This document shows positions 54,477 to 63,876 of a DNA stretch of 64,000 bases, in pieces (position 1 is the stretch's first letter; every line of letters starts with the position of its first letter). A program made the position numbers and the translations under genes. Source of the DNA: Niveispirillum irakense DSM 11586 (GTDB lineage Bacteria; Pseudomonadota; Alphaproteobacteria; Azospirillales; Azospirillaceae); NCBI RefSeq assembly GCF_000429645.1, contig NZ_AUCG01000022.1:310001-374000 (forward strand), given 5' to 3'. The notes beneath the pieces are model-generated. The model was given only the letters and a program-made list of their open reading frames with translations. It had not been told where the DNA came from and did no database searches.

Positions 54477-55466
54477 TTATTTCGGCTTGCGGCTGATCGT
54501 GGGTGATCGCGTGTTGGCTGCGTCGATGATGATGGGCTGCGCGCGGACAAGATTGGCCAGCACGCTGTCGCTGTCGCGCAACGGGAAGATGCCTGATACA
54601 CGTAAGTCCCGCAGCGCCGCCCGGTCAAAGCGGATGGGGCTTTCCCGCCAGCGGTTCAACTCGTCCAGCACCTCGACCAACGGCTTTCCATTCGCCGGCA
54701 GCCACCCTTCGACCCAGGCCGTCGCATCCGCAGGGACGATCGCGGGCAGTCGCGTGACGATGCCATCCGCCAACCGCACCCTCTCGCCGGGGGACAGGGT
54801 CTCGCAGCCCAGCCCATTACCGTCCACGTTGGGACAGACACGAACCTGTGACGAGACGACGGTGACCAAGGTCGCGCGCTCATCCTTGCGCACCGTGAAG
54901 CTGGTGCCCAGCGCCTCAGCCACGCCATCGGCTGTTTCCACCCGGAAGCGCGTTGCCTGTCCTTTCGCTACATCCGCCAGAAGGTCGCCACGCAGCAGCC
55001 GGACATTCCGCCGGCCCGATCCCATGTCGATATCGGCAGCGCTATTGCTGGCCAGTACCATCCGGCTGCCATCGGGCAGAACCACCGAACGGATCTCGCC
55101 GATCGGCGCGCGCTCATCGGCGAAACGAACCTGAACCGCCGGAAGCTGACGCAGGAACCAGCCGCCCCCGGTCATCAGCAACGCGAAGAGGACCAGACCA
55201 ACGGCACCATTGCATCGCCGGGTGGATGGGCGTGTGAACAGAAGGCGCAATGTTTCACGCTCAATCTCTGTTCGGCGGCTCAGCCCCCCCATCCTTTGTA
55301 TGGCAAGCGCATGCGAAGGATGCTCAGCGCACCAACGCCGGAAATCGGCATGGTCCTTCTCATCCGCATCATCGGATTCAAGGTGGGCCATCCACGCCGC
55401 CGCACGTTCCACGACCTGGACGGTCGGCTCTGCTGCGGTGTCAGCCTGGATTTTCAGAGGGTCCAT
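54477..55466 (-). CDS. FecR-type anti-sigma/signal transducer
   Basis: A 329-residue inner-membrane transducer. DUF4880 region (VVERAAAWMAHLESDDADEK), a membrane helix near residues 88-106, the FecR domain (SVVLPDGSRMVLASNSAADI) and a C-terminal DUF4974 part (ALRDLRVSGIFPLRDSDSVL) are visible. The start is uncertain: ATGs at 55505, 55478 and 55466 are in frame and all overlap the sigma gene; none has a clear ribosome site, so coupling to sigma translation is likely. It transmits the receptor signal to the sigma factor. Confidence 0.85.
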   Translation of the reverse strand: MDPLKIQADTAAEPTVQVVERAAAWMAHLESDDADEKDHADFRRWCAEHPSHALAIQRMGGLSRRTEIERETLRLLFTRPSTRRCNGAVGLVLFALLMTGGGWFLRQLPAVQVRFADERAPIGEIRSVVLPDGSRMVLASNSAADIDMGSGRRNVRLLRGDLLADVAKGQATRFRVETADGVAEALGTSFTVRKDERATLVTVVSSQVRVCPNVDGNGLGCETLSPGERVRLADGIVTRLPAIVPADATAWVEGWLPANGKPLVEVLDELNRWRESPIRFDRAALRDLRVSGIFPLRDSDSVLANLVRAQPIIIDAANTRSPTISRKPK

Positions 55467-55965
55467 AGGATGCAGCATAACAACGGGCGTATGCCTTGGC
55501 GACATACTGTTTCACCATGCTTTTCGATACGCCCAGCTCTGCCGCGATCTCCCCATGGCTCCATCCTTCCAGACGGGAAAGCAGATAGGCGCGGCGGATA
55601 TGGTCGGGCAGCGCATCCAAGGCGCGCGTCACGGCCAGCAATGCGTTTACAGCCTCGGCAATCTGGTCGGGTCCGGGATGGCTGACACCATCCATCAAAG
55701 CCGCATGCGCCGCCAGAAACGCATTCTCGATTTTGGCGCGCCGCGCATCATCAATGATCAGGTGGCGCGCGATGGTCGCCAGATAGGTGCGGGGTGTCAC
55801 CAGCGTCCGGCAATCCGACCGTTCCAGCAACCGGCAGAACGTATCCTGCGTCAGGTCGGCCGCACGTTGCGGACAACGGATATGCCGACGCAGCCAAGCA
55901 TTAAGCCAAGCCGCATGTGAGGCATAAAGACACCCAATGTCCACCCCTGCCGCCGACGCCTGCAC
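55441..55965 (-). CDS. FecI-type ECF sigma factor
   Basis: A 174-residue iron-class sigma factor. Region 2 RAADLTQDTFCRLLERSDCR and TYLATIARHLIIDDARRAKI, region 4 LDALPDHIRRAYLLSRLEGW with helix-turn-helix SHGEIAAELGVSKSMVKQYV. It is close in layout to the factor at 33129, so the two signalling sets are probably paralogous. A strong Fur-like site lies 72 bases upstream. It would direct transcription of the receptor operon at 51967-54399. Confidence 0.9.
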   Translation of the reverse strand: MQASAAGVDIGCLYASHAAWLNAWLRRHIRCPQRAADLTQDTFCRLLERSDCRTLVTPRTYLATIARHLIIDDARRAKIENAFLAAHAALMDGVSHPGPDQIAEAVNALLAVTRALDALPDHIRRAYLLSRLEGWSHGEIAAELGVSKSMVKQYVAKAYARCYAASYGPSENPG

Positions 55966-56036
55966 ACCGCCCCCTATTCACCGCCCGAAAACGCACCCAA
56001 CGACCAAGCCAGCTTATAAAGCTAATACATAGATAG

Positions 56037-56051
56037 TGATAATGATTTTCA
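56037..56051 (-). promoter_or_regulatory. Fur-box-like site (TGATAATGATTTTCA)
   Basis: Matches the 7-1-7 Fur consensus TGATAATnATTATCA at 13 of 14 positions, the best match in the window. It is placed upstream of the sigma factor gene at 55965. The rest of the 190-base gap (55966-56155) holds no gene. Confidence 0.72.
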
Positions 56052-56155
56052 AATGCATACAACGCAATGCGTATCTACCGAAGGCGGAGGGCGTTATCGC
56101 TTGAACCGGATCAGATCAGCGGGTTGATGGATAACTGATAGTGGTGCCCGCCCAG

Positions 56156-58179
56156 TCAAAAACTAGGCAGCAGATCGTCGCGCGAGCCCTCATTGATTGC
56201 ATGGGCGCGGGCAACACTTGATAACCGGTCTATGGCGCGTTTATCGGCCGCCACATCCGTCTCGTCATCGGCAGCCCCGAACAGGTCGGCACCGTCAGGG
56301 TCGACCTGTTTGGTCGTTCCCTCCTCCGGTAACCCTGGATGACGCTGCTGCTGTAGACCACCCTCGGTCAGTTCATCCAACTCCGGGTCGTCGTCATCCT
56401 CGGCAAGCCGCTGATCCATGCCGCGCACCTGTCCACCCCAACCGTCGGATCGGGCCGGAGGACAGTCAGCATAGGGGCCATCCGACAGGGTTGGAGCCTG
56501 CAACACCCGTTCTGTAAAGTTCCGATCCTCGTAATAGCGCAGCTTGCGGGCGCGGATCGGGGACAGGCCAGACACCAGCACCAGCTGATCGGTCGGCGGC
56601 AGTTGCATCACCTCGCCCGGCGTCAGCAGGGGGCGGGCGGTTTCCTGTCGGCTGACCATGACATTGGACAGCCAGGGGGCCAGCCGGTGGCCGGCATAGT
56701 TGCGTTGCGCCCGCAATTCCGTCGCCGTGCCCAGCGCGTCCGAGATGCGTTTGGCCGTGCGCTCATCATTGCTGCTGAAGGCGATGCGGACATGGCAATT
56801 ATCCAGGATGGCATTGTTCTCGCCATAGGCCTTGGAGATCTGGTTCAGGCTCTGGGCAATCAGATAAGCACGGATGCCATAGCCCGCCATGAAGGCCAGT
56901 GCCGTTTCAAAGAAGTCCAGCCGACCCAAGGCCGGAAACTCATCCAGCATCATCAGCAACTGGTGCCGCCGCCGCTTGCCGGGGTCACCCTCCAGCCGCT
57001 CCGTCAGACGCCGCCCAATCTGGTTCAGCACCAGGCGCACCAGCGGCTTGGTGCGGGAAATGTCGGAGGGCGGAATGACCAGATACAGCGACACGGGCCG
57101 CGGCGCATCCACCAGATCGGCAATCCGCCAGTCACAGGCCGCCGTCGTCGCCGCCACGGTCGGATCACGATAAAGGCCAGGAACGACATGGCGGTAGACA
57201 GCACACCCGACCGCTCATTCTCCGACTTGTTCAGCACCTCCCGCGCCGCCGACGCGACAACGGGATGGACGATGGGCTTGTCGGGTGTACCCAGATGGTT
57301 GGTCGCCATCATCCGGCGCAGGGTGTGGGCAAAGCTGCGCCGGGGGTCTGACAGGAAGGTGGCCACGCGGGCCAGGGTCTTCTCCTCCTCGGCATACAGC
57401 ACATGCAGGATGGCACCCACCAGCAGGCTGTGGGAGGTTTTCTCCCAATGGTTCCGGCGCTCAAGCGCCCCCTCAGGGTCGACCAGGATATCGGCGATGT
57501 TCTGCACATCGCGGACCTCGTCCGGCCCCTTGCGCACCTCCAGCAGCGGGTTGTAGCGGGCCGAGCGCGGGTCGGTGGGGTTGAACAGCAGGCTATGCGA
57601 GAAGCGCGCTCGCCACCCCGCCGTCAGCTGCCAGTTCTCGCCCTTGATGTCATGGATCACGGCCGATCCCGTCCAGGATAGCAGCGTCGGCATCACCAGC
57701 CCCACGCCCTTGCCCGACCGGGTGGGGGCAAAGGCCATGACATGCTCTGGACCATCGTGCCGCAGGTACCGGCCACCCAACCGCCCCAGAAAGACCCCCG
57801 CCGGTCGAAACAGCCCCGCCCCCTCCACCTCCCGGCGGGTCGCCCAGCGCGAGGAGCCATAGGTCGTAACCATCCGCGTCTGCCGGGCGCGCCACAGCGA
57901 TCCGATGATGGCAGCAGCACAGCCCATGAAACCACTGGCCCCGGCCAGCATGCCGGCCTTGTCGAAGACATGCGGGGCATAGGCCTCGTACCAATACCAC
58001 CAGTGAAAGAGCTGCCAAGGCCGGTAGATGGGCCAGCCGGCGATAACGATCCAAGGAGGGCCAAGCTGTGCCTGATAGCCCAGCATGGCGGCCGCCCATT
58101 GCGTCGCCGCCCAGACGCCCAGGATCACGATGGCGAAGACGACCAGGACCTGGCCGATCAGCAATTTGGTGGGGGTCAT
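56156..58179 (-). pseudogene. traG: traG coupling protein (VirD4-like) with an apparent one-base deletion
   Basis: The ATPase that brings relaxase-bound DNA to the channel, split over two frames. The first part, from ATG 58179 (MTPTKLLIGQVLVVFAIVIL), has two membrane helices and Walker A FAPTRSGKGVGLVMP near residue 148-162. It reads on as SFLAFIVIRP and is then out of register. The second part begins at DPTVAATTAACDWRIADLVD and carries Walker B LLMMLDEFPALGR and the C-terminal half. One extra G at 57175-57176 would give FLALYRDPTVAA and a normal protein of 674 residues. Real mutation and sequencing error cannot be told apart here. Confidence 0.87.
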
Positions 58180-58314
58180 GGGGGCCTCCGTGGACGACAA
58201 GGCGGTCAACGGAGGGTGAAAGTTAGATGACGAACAGGCTATGTCCCTTATGTACGACCTTTCCCGCCGGGTGCCGAGGGAACAAGTTCGGGCTGCTGGT
58301 CCGAAACGCAAACA

Positions 58315-59139
58315 TCAGCCCGGCAGACCGAATTCCTGGCGCAAGGTCTTATCAAACAGCCGAGCGGGCATGAGGCGCCGCAGCAGACTGACCTGCTTTG
58401 CAACCTTGCCGACGGGATAGCGCAATTGCTGGCGCGGAGCCGTAGCAGCCAGCAGTACGGCATTGGCAACCTGTTCCGGTGTCACCGCCGTCAACAGCGC
58501 CTTCTTGAAGAAGCCATGCACCCAGGCGCGGGCATCATCGTACTCAACCATCCTCGTGTCAGGGTCCAGCGCGTTCTGATCGAAATTGCCTTTGACTGTG
58601 CCGGGCTCAATCAATGAGACGCGGACATTGAAGGCGCGGACTTCGTGATCCAACGACTCAGAATAGCCCTCAAGCGCGAATTTGCTGGCGGCATAATGGG
58701 CCGAATAGGGCGCTGGCACGATCCCAAGTGCGCTGCTGAGGTTGATGATGCGACCGTGCCCTTGCACCCGCATCGACGGCATCACGGCGTTGATGACCCG
58801 GACGACACCAAACAGATTAACGTCGAACAGGCGCTGAACCTGCCCGGCCGAAGATTCCTCCGCTCCACCGAACAGGCCCAGGCCGGCATTATTGACGAGA
58901 ACATCGATGCGCCCGGTGCGGGCGAGGACCTCTGAAACGAGGGCAGCCACAGAGGCATCCTCCGTCACATCGCAGGCGAGCATCGTGAACTGGCTCGGGC
59001 TGCCACCGCCCGGCCTACGGCTGGTGCCAAAGACGGTGAAGCCCGCCCGCGACAAGGCCTCGGCGGTGGCCCGCCCGATACCGGAGGAGGCACCCGTCAC
59101 GAGCGCCGTTTTGGGGGAATATGCGTGCATGGCTGTCAC
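58315..59139 (-). CDS. short-chain dehydrogenase/reductase
   Basis: A 274-residue classical SDR. The cofactor motif TGASSGIG is near residues 15-22, NNAG near 85-88, and the catalytic YAASK region follows SSALGIVPAPYSAHYAAS. It reduces or oxidises a carbonyl or alcohol using NAD(P)H; substrate unknown. It is the last gene of a three-enzyme cassette (two SDRs and a quinone-oxidoreductase-like enzyme) under a divergent TetR gene. The gap of 43 bases to the next enzyme allows co-transcription. Bases 58180-58314 before traG hold no gene. Confidence 0.88.
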   Translation of the reverse strand: MTAMHAYSPKTALVTGASSGIGRATAEALSRAGFTVFGTSRRPGGGSPSQFTMLACDVTEDASVAALVSEVLARTGRIDVLVNNAGLGLFGGAEESSAGQVQRLFDVNLFGVVRVINAVMPSMRVQGHGRIINLSSALGIVPAPYSAHYAASKFALEGYSESLDHEVRAFNVRVSLIEPGTVKGNFDQNALDPDTRMVEYDDARAWVHGFFKKALLTAVTPEQVANAVLLAATAPRQQLRYPVGKVAKQVSLLRRLMPARLFDKTLRQEFGLPG

Positions 59140-59182
59140 TCCGGTTTACCGAGCATGAAGTGGAGTAGGTGCGTCGCCTTCG

Positions 59183-60184
59183 TCAACACAGGGCGACGAC
59201 GACCTTGCCCTTTGATCGCCCCGTTTCGACATATGCCAAGGCTTCATTGGTCGCCTCGAATGGGAAAACCTGATCCATGACAGGGCGGATGATCCCGGCT
59301 TCGATCAGCGATGTGATCTGCGCCACCTGCCCGCCATCGGCCCGCATGAACAAGAAGGAATAGTGGATCCCCCGGCCTCTGGCTTTCCGCCGAATATTGA
59401 AACTCAGCAGGCGCATAAGCAGACGCAGCACCCCATTCAGCCCTTGCTGGCGGGCAAATTCGGGGTCTGGCGGACCGGAGATGGAAATCAGCTTTCCGCC
59501 TTGCTTCAACACGTCCAGGGACTTTTCCGGGGTGTCGCCTTCCAGGCTGTTCAAGACGACATCGTATCCTGACAGGACCTTGGAGAAATCCTGTTTCTTG
59601 TAGTCGATCACGACATCAGCGCCGAGGCTTTTGACGAGGTCGACATTGGTCGTGCTCGTCGTCGTAGCAACGGTCGCGCCCAGATGCTTGGCCAACTGGA
59701 TGGCGAACGTCCCGACACCGCCCGAACCGGCATGGATGAGGATTTTCTGGCCCTTCTGCAGCTTGGCCTGCTCGACCAATGCCTGCCAGGCCGTCAGCCC
59801 CACCAGGGGAATGGCGGCGGCTTCAGCCATGCTCAGATTCTTCGGCTTCAAGGCAAGATCAGCCTCGTGAATAGCGATCGCTTCTGCCAGGGTCCCGACA
59901 CGGCCGTCGCGCGGGCGGGCAAAGACCGTATCTCCGACCTTGAACCCGCGGACCTTGGGCCCGACACGGGTGACGACCCCTGCCATGTCATGTCCCAGGA
60001 TGAATGGCGGCCGATAGGGGAGCAGAGGCTTGAAGACCCCATCGCGGATTTTCGCATCCAGGGGGTTGAGCCCGGCCGCATGGATCTGGACCAGGACATC
60101 CGTATCCGTCAGCAAGGGGTCCGGCATCTCGCCCAGGCGAAGGGCGCGTCCCTTCTTGTACTTATCGACGATGAAGGCCTTCAT
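59183..60184 (-). CDS. zinc-independent NADP-dependent oxidoreductase (quinone oxidoreductase-like, MDR family)
   Basis: A 333-residue medium-chain oxidoreductase. The GroES-like N-terminal half has GHDMAGVVTRVGPKVRGFKV; the cofactor-binding loop is HAGSGGVGTFAIQLAKHLGA near residues 151-170. The zinc-binding cysteines of alcohol dehydrogenases are absent. Such enzymes reduce quinones or activated double bonds with NADPH, often in detoxification. It lies between two SDR genes in the same orientation, downstream of the TetR-controlled promoter region, which suggests a small redox cassette. Confidence 0.88.
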   Translation of the reverse strand: MKAFIVDKYKKGRALRLGEMPDPLLTDTDVLVQIHAAGLNPLDAKIRDGVFKPLLPYRPPFILGHDMAGVVTRVGPKVRGFKVGDTVFARPRDGRVGTLAEAIAIHEADLALKPKNLSMAEAAAIPLVGLTAWQALVEQAKLQKGQKILIHAGSGGVGTFAIQLAKHLGATVATTTSTTNVDLVKSLGADVVIDYKKQDFSKVLSGYDVVLNSLEGDTPEKSLDVLKQGGKLISISGPPDPEFARQQGLNGVLRLLMRLLSFNIRRKARGRGIHYSFLFMRADGGQVAQITSLIEAGIIRPVMDQVFPFEATNEALAYVETGRSKGKVVVALC

Positions 60185-60264
60185 GATGATCCGCTCTTCA
60201 GATGATTGTTAGCGACCTGCCGGGTCACAGAAGCCATTCGGCCGAGAAATGTTGGCGCACAGAG

Positions 60265-61053
60265 TCAGACGGCCTGCCGGTAGCGTGCGGCCGCATGCTC
60301 CTGACCCACGTTCGGAAGAATGGCCTGACGGGCAGCCTGAAAGGCGTTCCACTGTTCCACATCGGGCAACGGCGGGATCGTGACAGCCTCGCGGCGGTCG
60401 AAGCCGACCAGTGCCGCATCGACCAGTTCGCCAACTTCCATCAATCCGGGAACGGTGTCGACATCCACACCAGCATGCCCCCAAATCTCAGTGCGCGTTG
60501 CAGCGGGAAGGACGGCCTGGACATAGACGCCCTTCGGCCCCAGTTCCAGATTGAGCCCCTGCGACAGGAACAACACAAATGCCTTGGTCGCACAATATAC
60601 GGCGGTGCCGAATTCTGGGGCTAACCCAACCACCGAGCTGATATTGATGATTGCCCCATCGCCAGCCTGGGCGAACCGGGGAGCAGCGGCGCTTGTGAGC
60701 CGCAGCAGGGCCGTGCTGTTGAGATTGGCAAGCCGCGCAACATCATCCGTGGACTGCTCAATAAAACTGCCGCCCAGGGCCGTGCCGGCATTGTTGACCA
60801 GGATGCCAATGCGAGCATCGTCACGCAGCCGTGTTTCCACCACAGCCAACTCGGCCGCCTGCGTCAGATCAGCCTGGATAATATCGACCGCCACCCCGGT
60901 CTCCTGACGCAGGCGCGCGGCCAGTGCCTCCATACGCTTGCGGTCCCGCGCGACCAGCACAAGATCATGGCCGCGACGCGCGAAGCGGTCGGCATAAGTG
61001 GCACCGATGCCAGTGGAGGCCCCAGTAACCAATACGGAGGGAAGGACAGCCAT
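60265..61053 (-). CDS. short-chain dehydrogenase/reductase
   Basis: A 262-residue SDR. ATG at 61053 has GAGAG eight bases upstream; a longer frame to 61101 runs through the operator repeats and is rejected. TGASTGIG is near residues 10-17, NNAG near 86-89, and the catalytic YCATK follows INISSVVGLAPEFGTA. It is the first gene of the cassette, divergent from the TetR gene. Related SDRs act on ketones, steroids or lipids; no substrate can be named here. Confidence 0.88.
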   Translation of the reverse strand: MAVLPSVLVTGASTGIGATYADRFARRGHDLVLVARDRKRMEALAARLRQETGVAVDIIQADLTQAAELAVVETRLRDDARIGILVNNAGTALGGSFIEQSTDDVARLANLNSTALLRLTSAAAPRFAQAGDGAIINISSVVGLAPEFGTAVYCATKAFVLFLSQGLNLELGPKGVYVQAVLPAATRTEIWGHAGVDVDTVPGLMEVGELVDAALVGFDRREAVTIPPLPDVEQWNAFQAARQAILPNVGQEHAAARYRQAV

Positions 61054-61087
61054 GGGATTGCTCTCTGCCTTGTTGATGCCTATAATA

Positions 61088-61127
61088 ATGATGATCATCA
61101 TGATTGCCTAAATATGATGATCGTCAT
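61088..61127. promoter_or_regulatory. paired operator for the TetR-family regulator
   Basis: ATGATGATCATCAT at 61088-61101 is a perfect palindrome. ATGATGATCGTCAT at 61114-61127 repeats it with one change, 26 bp away, and both continue with GATTG. They lie in the 108-base gap between the divergent SDR and TetR genes, the expected place for a TetR operator. Confidence 0.7.
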
Positions 61128-61161
61128 GATTGTGTCAATGAGGCTCGTGGAGAAATTTGAA

Positions 61162-61725
61162 ATGAACGTCAGCCGAGAGCAGATGGCGGAGAATCGCCGT
61201 CGGATTCTGGACGTTGCCAGCAAGCTGTTCCGCGAGAAGGGGTTCGATGCGGTCAGCGTGTCGGAAGTGATGAAAGCCGCCGGTCTGACGCATGGCGGCT
61301 TCTATGGACATTTCAGCTCAAAGGACGATCTGGTCGCAAAGACTCTTGCCCATGTTCTGGCAGCGGACACCGGTGAAGGTGGCGACTTTCGCCGTTACGT
61401 CGATGCCTATCTTTCGCCACGTCACCGCGACAATCCGGCCGGTGGCTGCCCAACGGCCGGGCTCGCCGCCGCCATCCGCCACCAGAAGCCAGTGGCCCAT
61501 ACAGCCATGACGGAAGGCCTTAGGTCACAGATCACCCGCATTGAAGAGGCTCTCCCGGATATGGATCCGGCTGACCGCCGGCGGGTGGCAATTGGAAGCT
61601 GGGCGGCGATGGTGGGCGCCATCATCCTTGCACGCGCCATCGACGATCCCGTTCTTTCTGACGAAATCCTGGATCAGACCCGCGCCTGGATTGATACCGG
61701 GATCGAACAGGTGCTTGTCTCGTGA
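61162..61725 (+). CDS. TetR-family transcriptional repressor
   Basis: A 187-residue repressor. The helix-turn-helix occupies about residues 10-55 (ILDVASKLFREKGFDAVSVS, then THGGFYGHFSSKDDL) and the C-terminal ligand domain ends near AWIDTGIEQVLVS. Start ATG 61162 has GGAG nine bases upstream; an earlier in-frame ATG at 61138 is possible. It is divergent from the SDR-oxidoreductase-SDR cassette with paired operators between them, so it most likely represses both itself and the cassette until an inducer binds. Bases 61726-61887 after it contain no gene. Confidence 0.88.
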   Translation: MNVSREQMAENRRRILDVASKLFREKGFDAVSVSEVMKAAGLTHGGFYGHFSSKDDLVAKTLAHVLAADTGEGGDFRRYVDAYLSPRHRDNPAGGCPTAGLAAAIRHQKPVAHTAMTEGLRSQITRIEEALPDMDPADRRRVAIGSWAAMVGAIILARAIDDPVLSDEILDQTRAWIDTGIEQVLVS

Positions 61726-61887
61726 TCACGATGGTCCGCAGGTCATGGCTCCTCAGCGATCCATCATGCTGATTTCCTTCGGATTACTTCAGCGGGGGCG
61801 CAGTTTGGCGTATTGCGACCCCTCATGTTCACACCCAGGATGAAGCGAACGAGCAACCGAAGGTCTACATCTGAGTAAAATCTCTTC

Positions 61888-63876
61888 TCACTCAATCACC
61901 GGCCCGCCGCGCTGCCGCCCGAAGTTCCAGGTCACGCCATCCCCGCTGACGATCCCTGACACAGGCTGCCCAAGATGCCGGTCCAGCACAGGCCGCCAAG
62001 GCACCAGGGTGAAGTCCCGGCTGCGCTCGATCAGGGCCAGCTTTTCGCTGGCAAGAGTCACGGTCCGGCGATAGGTACCCTCGACAGGTTGGCCACGGGA
62101 GAGGCTGGCATAAGGGAGACCCAACTCGTCAGACAGTTGGCCAGCAACCCGCAGCAGCTCCCGCCGCCGCAGGGTCGCCAGCGGGTCGGCGCGGTAGAAG
62201 GTTCGGCCTTGTTCCTCGCGGGCCAGATCCTCGACCATCAGCCATTGCCGCCGACGGTCCTGGGCGTCGCGGACCTCATGGCCGAAACCAGCATCGCGCA
62301 GCGGCGCTGGGTTGCTGGCAACCAACTCGCGGTCCAGCCAGGTGGCACCGTCGGTGGTGATCTGCTGATCCAGTGGCAGGGTGGAGAGAACCCGAACGGT
62401 GACCGGGTTGAACCGGGCCTGGGTGCGTTCATAGTCGGCAACGTGGTCCAGGTGGTCGGGTTGGATGATCCAGGTGCCGTCCGGTTCGCGGGTGACGGCG
62501 TTGGTCAGACGGCGCATCGCCTCCAGCCGCCGGACATGGGCGTCGGCATAGGCTTCACTGGCTGTGGGATCGTGGCGCAGGTGGATGTCGATGCTGTATC
62601 GGCCATTATTGGCCGCTGCGATGTCCATGATACGTCGGTCCATCGGACGAGGATCGGTAGCACGCGGTTCCACACGGAGGATGCTGCCGACAGGCGTTGG
62701 CTCCGTGGCGTCGCCCTTGCCGATATCGACATAATGGGTGCGCCCATCGGTGGCGTCGATGATCAGATAGTGGCGGTCATTCACCTCGTCCGACAGGCCG
62801 CGCGCGACGACACGGCCGGTGAGAGGTGGAGCGTTGGCGGCACCGGGATCATGGATGATGAGGTCATTCGGCGTGCGGGTCAGGTTCTGCGCGGCCAGTT
62901 CCCGATGCAGGGTCTTGATGATATCGCCGCGCTCGCCCATGCGGTGCAGGGTGGTTTCCAGGTCAGGATCGAGCCGCCATTGACCAGCGCCCAGGTCCTC
63001 GGCCAGACCCAACCGCTCCAGCTTGCACAGACGGCCCGTGCGCAGAGCCTGCTGAAACGGGTCCAGGTCGCTTCCTGATACCAGTTGATCTGGCCCCCGG
63101 TCCCACAGCAGACGCCGGTCCAGGCCGGTGAACCGTTCCTGTTCCACCTCCCGGCGCAGCTTTTCCTGGACCTCGAGGTCGGTACGGGGACCTAGGTCCA
63201 GGCTGACGATCTCAGCGGCGCGTTCGCGCATGCCCTGGGACAGATATTCCCGCGCGATGATCAGGTCTTTGCCGCGGTCATCTTTCCCCCTGACGATGAC
63301 GTGGCTGTGCGGATGGCCAGTATTGTGGTGGTCGACCGCCACCCAATCGAGCCGTGTGTCCAAGTCCTGTTCCATCTGCACCATCAGGCGGCGGACAAGG
63401 GGCTTCAGATCGCCATACTGGTCGCCATCTTCCGCCGAGACGATGAAACGGAACTGGTGGCGGTCGCCGTCGGCGCGGTCGAGGAATGCCTGTCCGTCCA
63501 GTTTGTCCTGGTCGGCACCATAGAGCTGGCCCGCCTGTCCCTCACGGGTCACACCATCGCGCTGAATATAGCGCAGATGGGCACGGGCACCGGCCATGCC
63601 CTTGCCCGCCAGTTTGACGATCCGGGATTTGATGATCACACGCCGCTGCCGCCAGGCGGCGAACTGGTCGCGCGACGCCAGCACCCGGCCCACACCGGCA
63701 CCACGCCCGATGCGGCTGCCATCGAAACGACCGGACCGTCGGGTGAAACTCAGCGGCCCACCCCTGGCCAGAACGGTGGCCGGCAGCACCCGGTTCAGGA
63801 AGCGTTTGCCCCGCCGCCCGGAGGCGCTGCGCATGCGGCCCAAACGGGGGCGGAAATCATGATCATCGCCGAACAT
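61888..63876 (-). CDS. VirD2/DUF3363-type relaxase (mobilisation nuclease)
   Basis: A 662-residue protein that nicks at oriT and leads the strand into the recipient. ATG at 63876 has GGGAGAG seven bases upstream; the frame upstream to 63963 lacks similarity. The metal-binding triad of the MobP class is visible in DHHNTGHPHSHVIVRG near residues 180-195; ARAHLRYIQRDGVTREGQAG near 95-115 is the conserved N-terminal block. A DUF3363 region fills the C-terminal half (about 310-660). It normally lies directly upstream of traG; here 3.7 kb of cargo separates them. Bases 63877-64000 hold nothing recognisable; oriT and a TraF-type peptidase would be expected beyond the window. Confidence 0.9.
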   Translation of the reverse strand: MFGDDHDFRPRLGRMRSASGRRGKRFLNRVLPATVLARGGPLSFTRRSGRFDGSRIGRGAGVGRVLASRDQFAAWRQRRVIIKSRIVKLAGKGMAGARAHLRYIQRDGVTREGQAGQLYGADQDKLDGQAFLDRADGDRHQFRFIVSAEDGDQYGDLKPLVRRLMVQMEQDLDTRLDWVAVDHHNTGHPHSHVIVRGKDDRGKDLIIAREYLSQGMRERAAEIVSLDLGPRTDLEVQEKLRREVEQERFTGLDRRLLWDRGPDQLVSGSDLDPFQQALRTGRLCKLERLGLAEDLGAGQWRLDPDLETTLHRMGERGDIIKTLHRELAAQNLTRTPNDLIIHDPGAANAPPLTGRVVARGLSDEVNDRHYLIIDATDGRTHYVDIGKGDATEPTPVGSILRVEPRATDPRPMDRRIMDIAAANNGRYSIDIHLRHDPTASEAYADAHVRRLEAMRRLTNAVTREPDGTWIIQPDHLDHVADYERTQARFNPVTVRVLSTLPLDQQITTDGATWLDRELVASNPAPLRDAGFGHEVRDAQDRRRQWLMVEDLAREEQGRTFYRADPLATLRRRELLRVAGQLSDELGLPYASLSRGQPVEGTYRRTVTLASEKLALIERSRDFTLVPWRPVLDRHLGQPVSGIVSGDGVTWNFGRQRGGPVIE

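Noticed and set aside
58180-58311. In-frame N-terminal extension of traG to 58311
   Set aside because: The extra 44 residues show no resemblance to TraG; MTPTKLLIGQ at 58179 begins directly with the expected membrane helix.
61088-61127. ATGATGATCATCAT considered as a Fur box
   Set aside because: The symmetry centre and half-site (ATGATGA) do not fit the 7-1-7 pattern, and a TetR gene is immediately adjacent.
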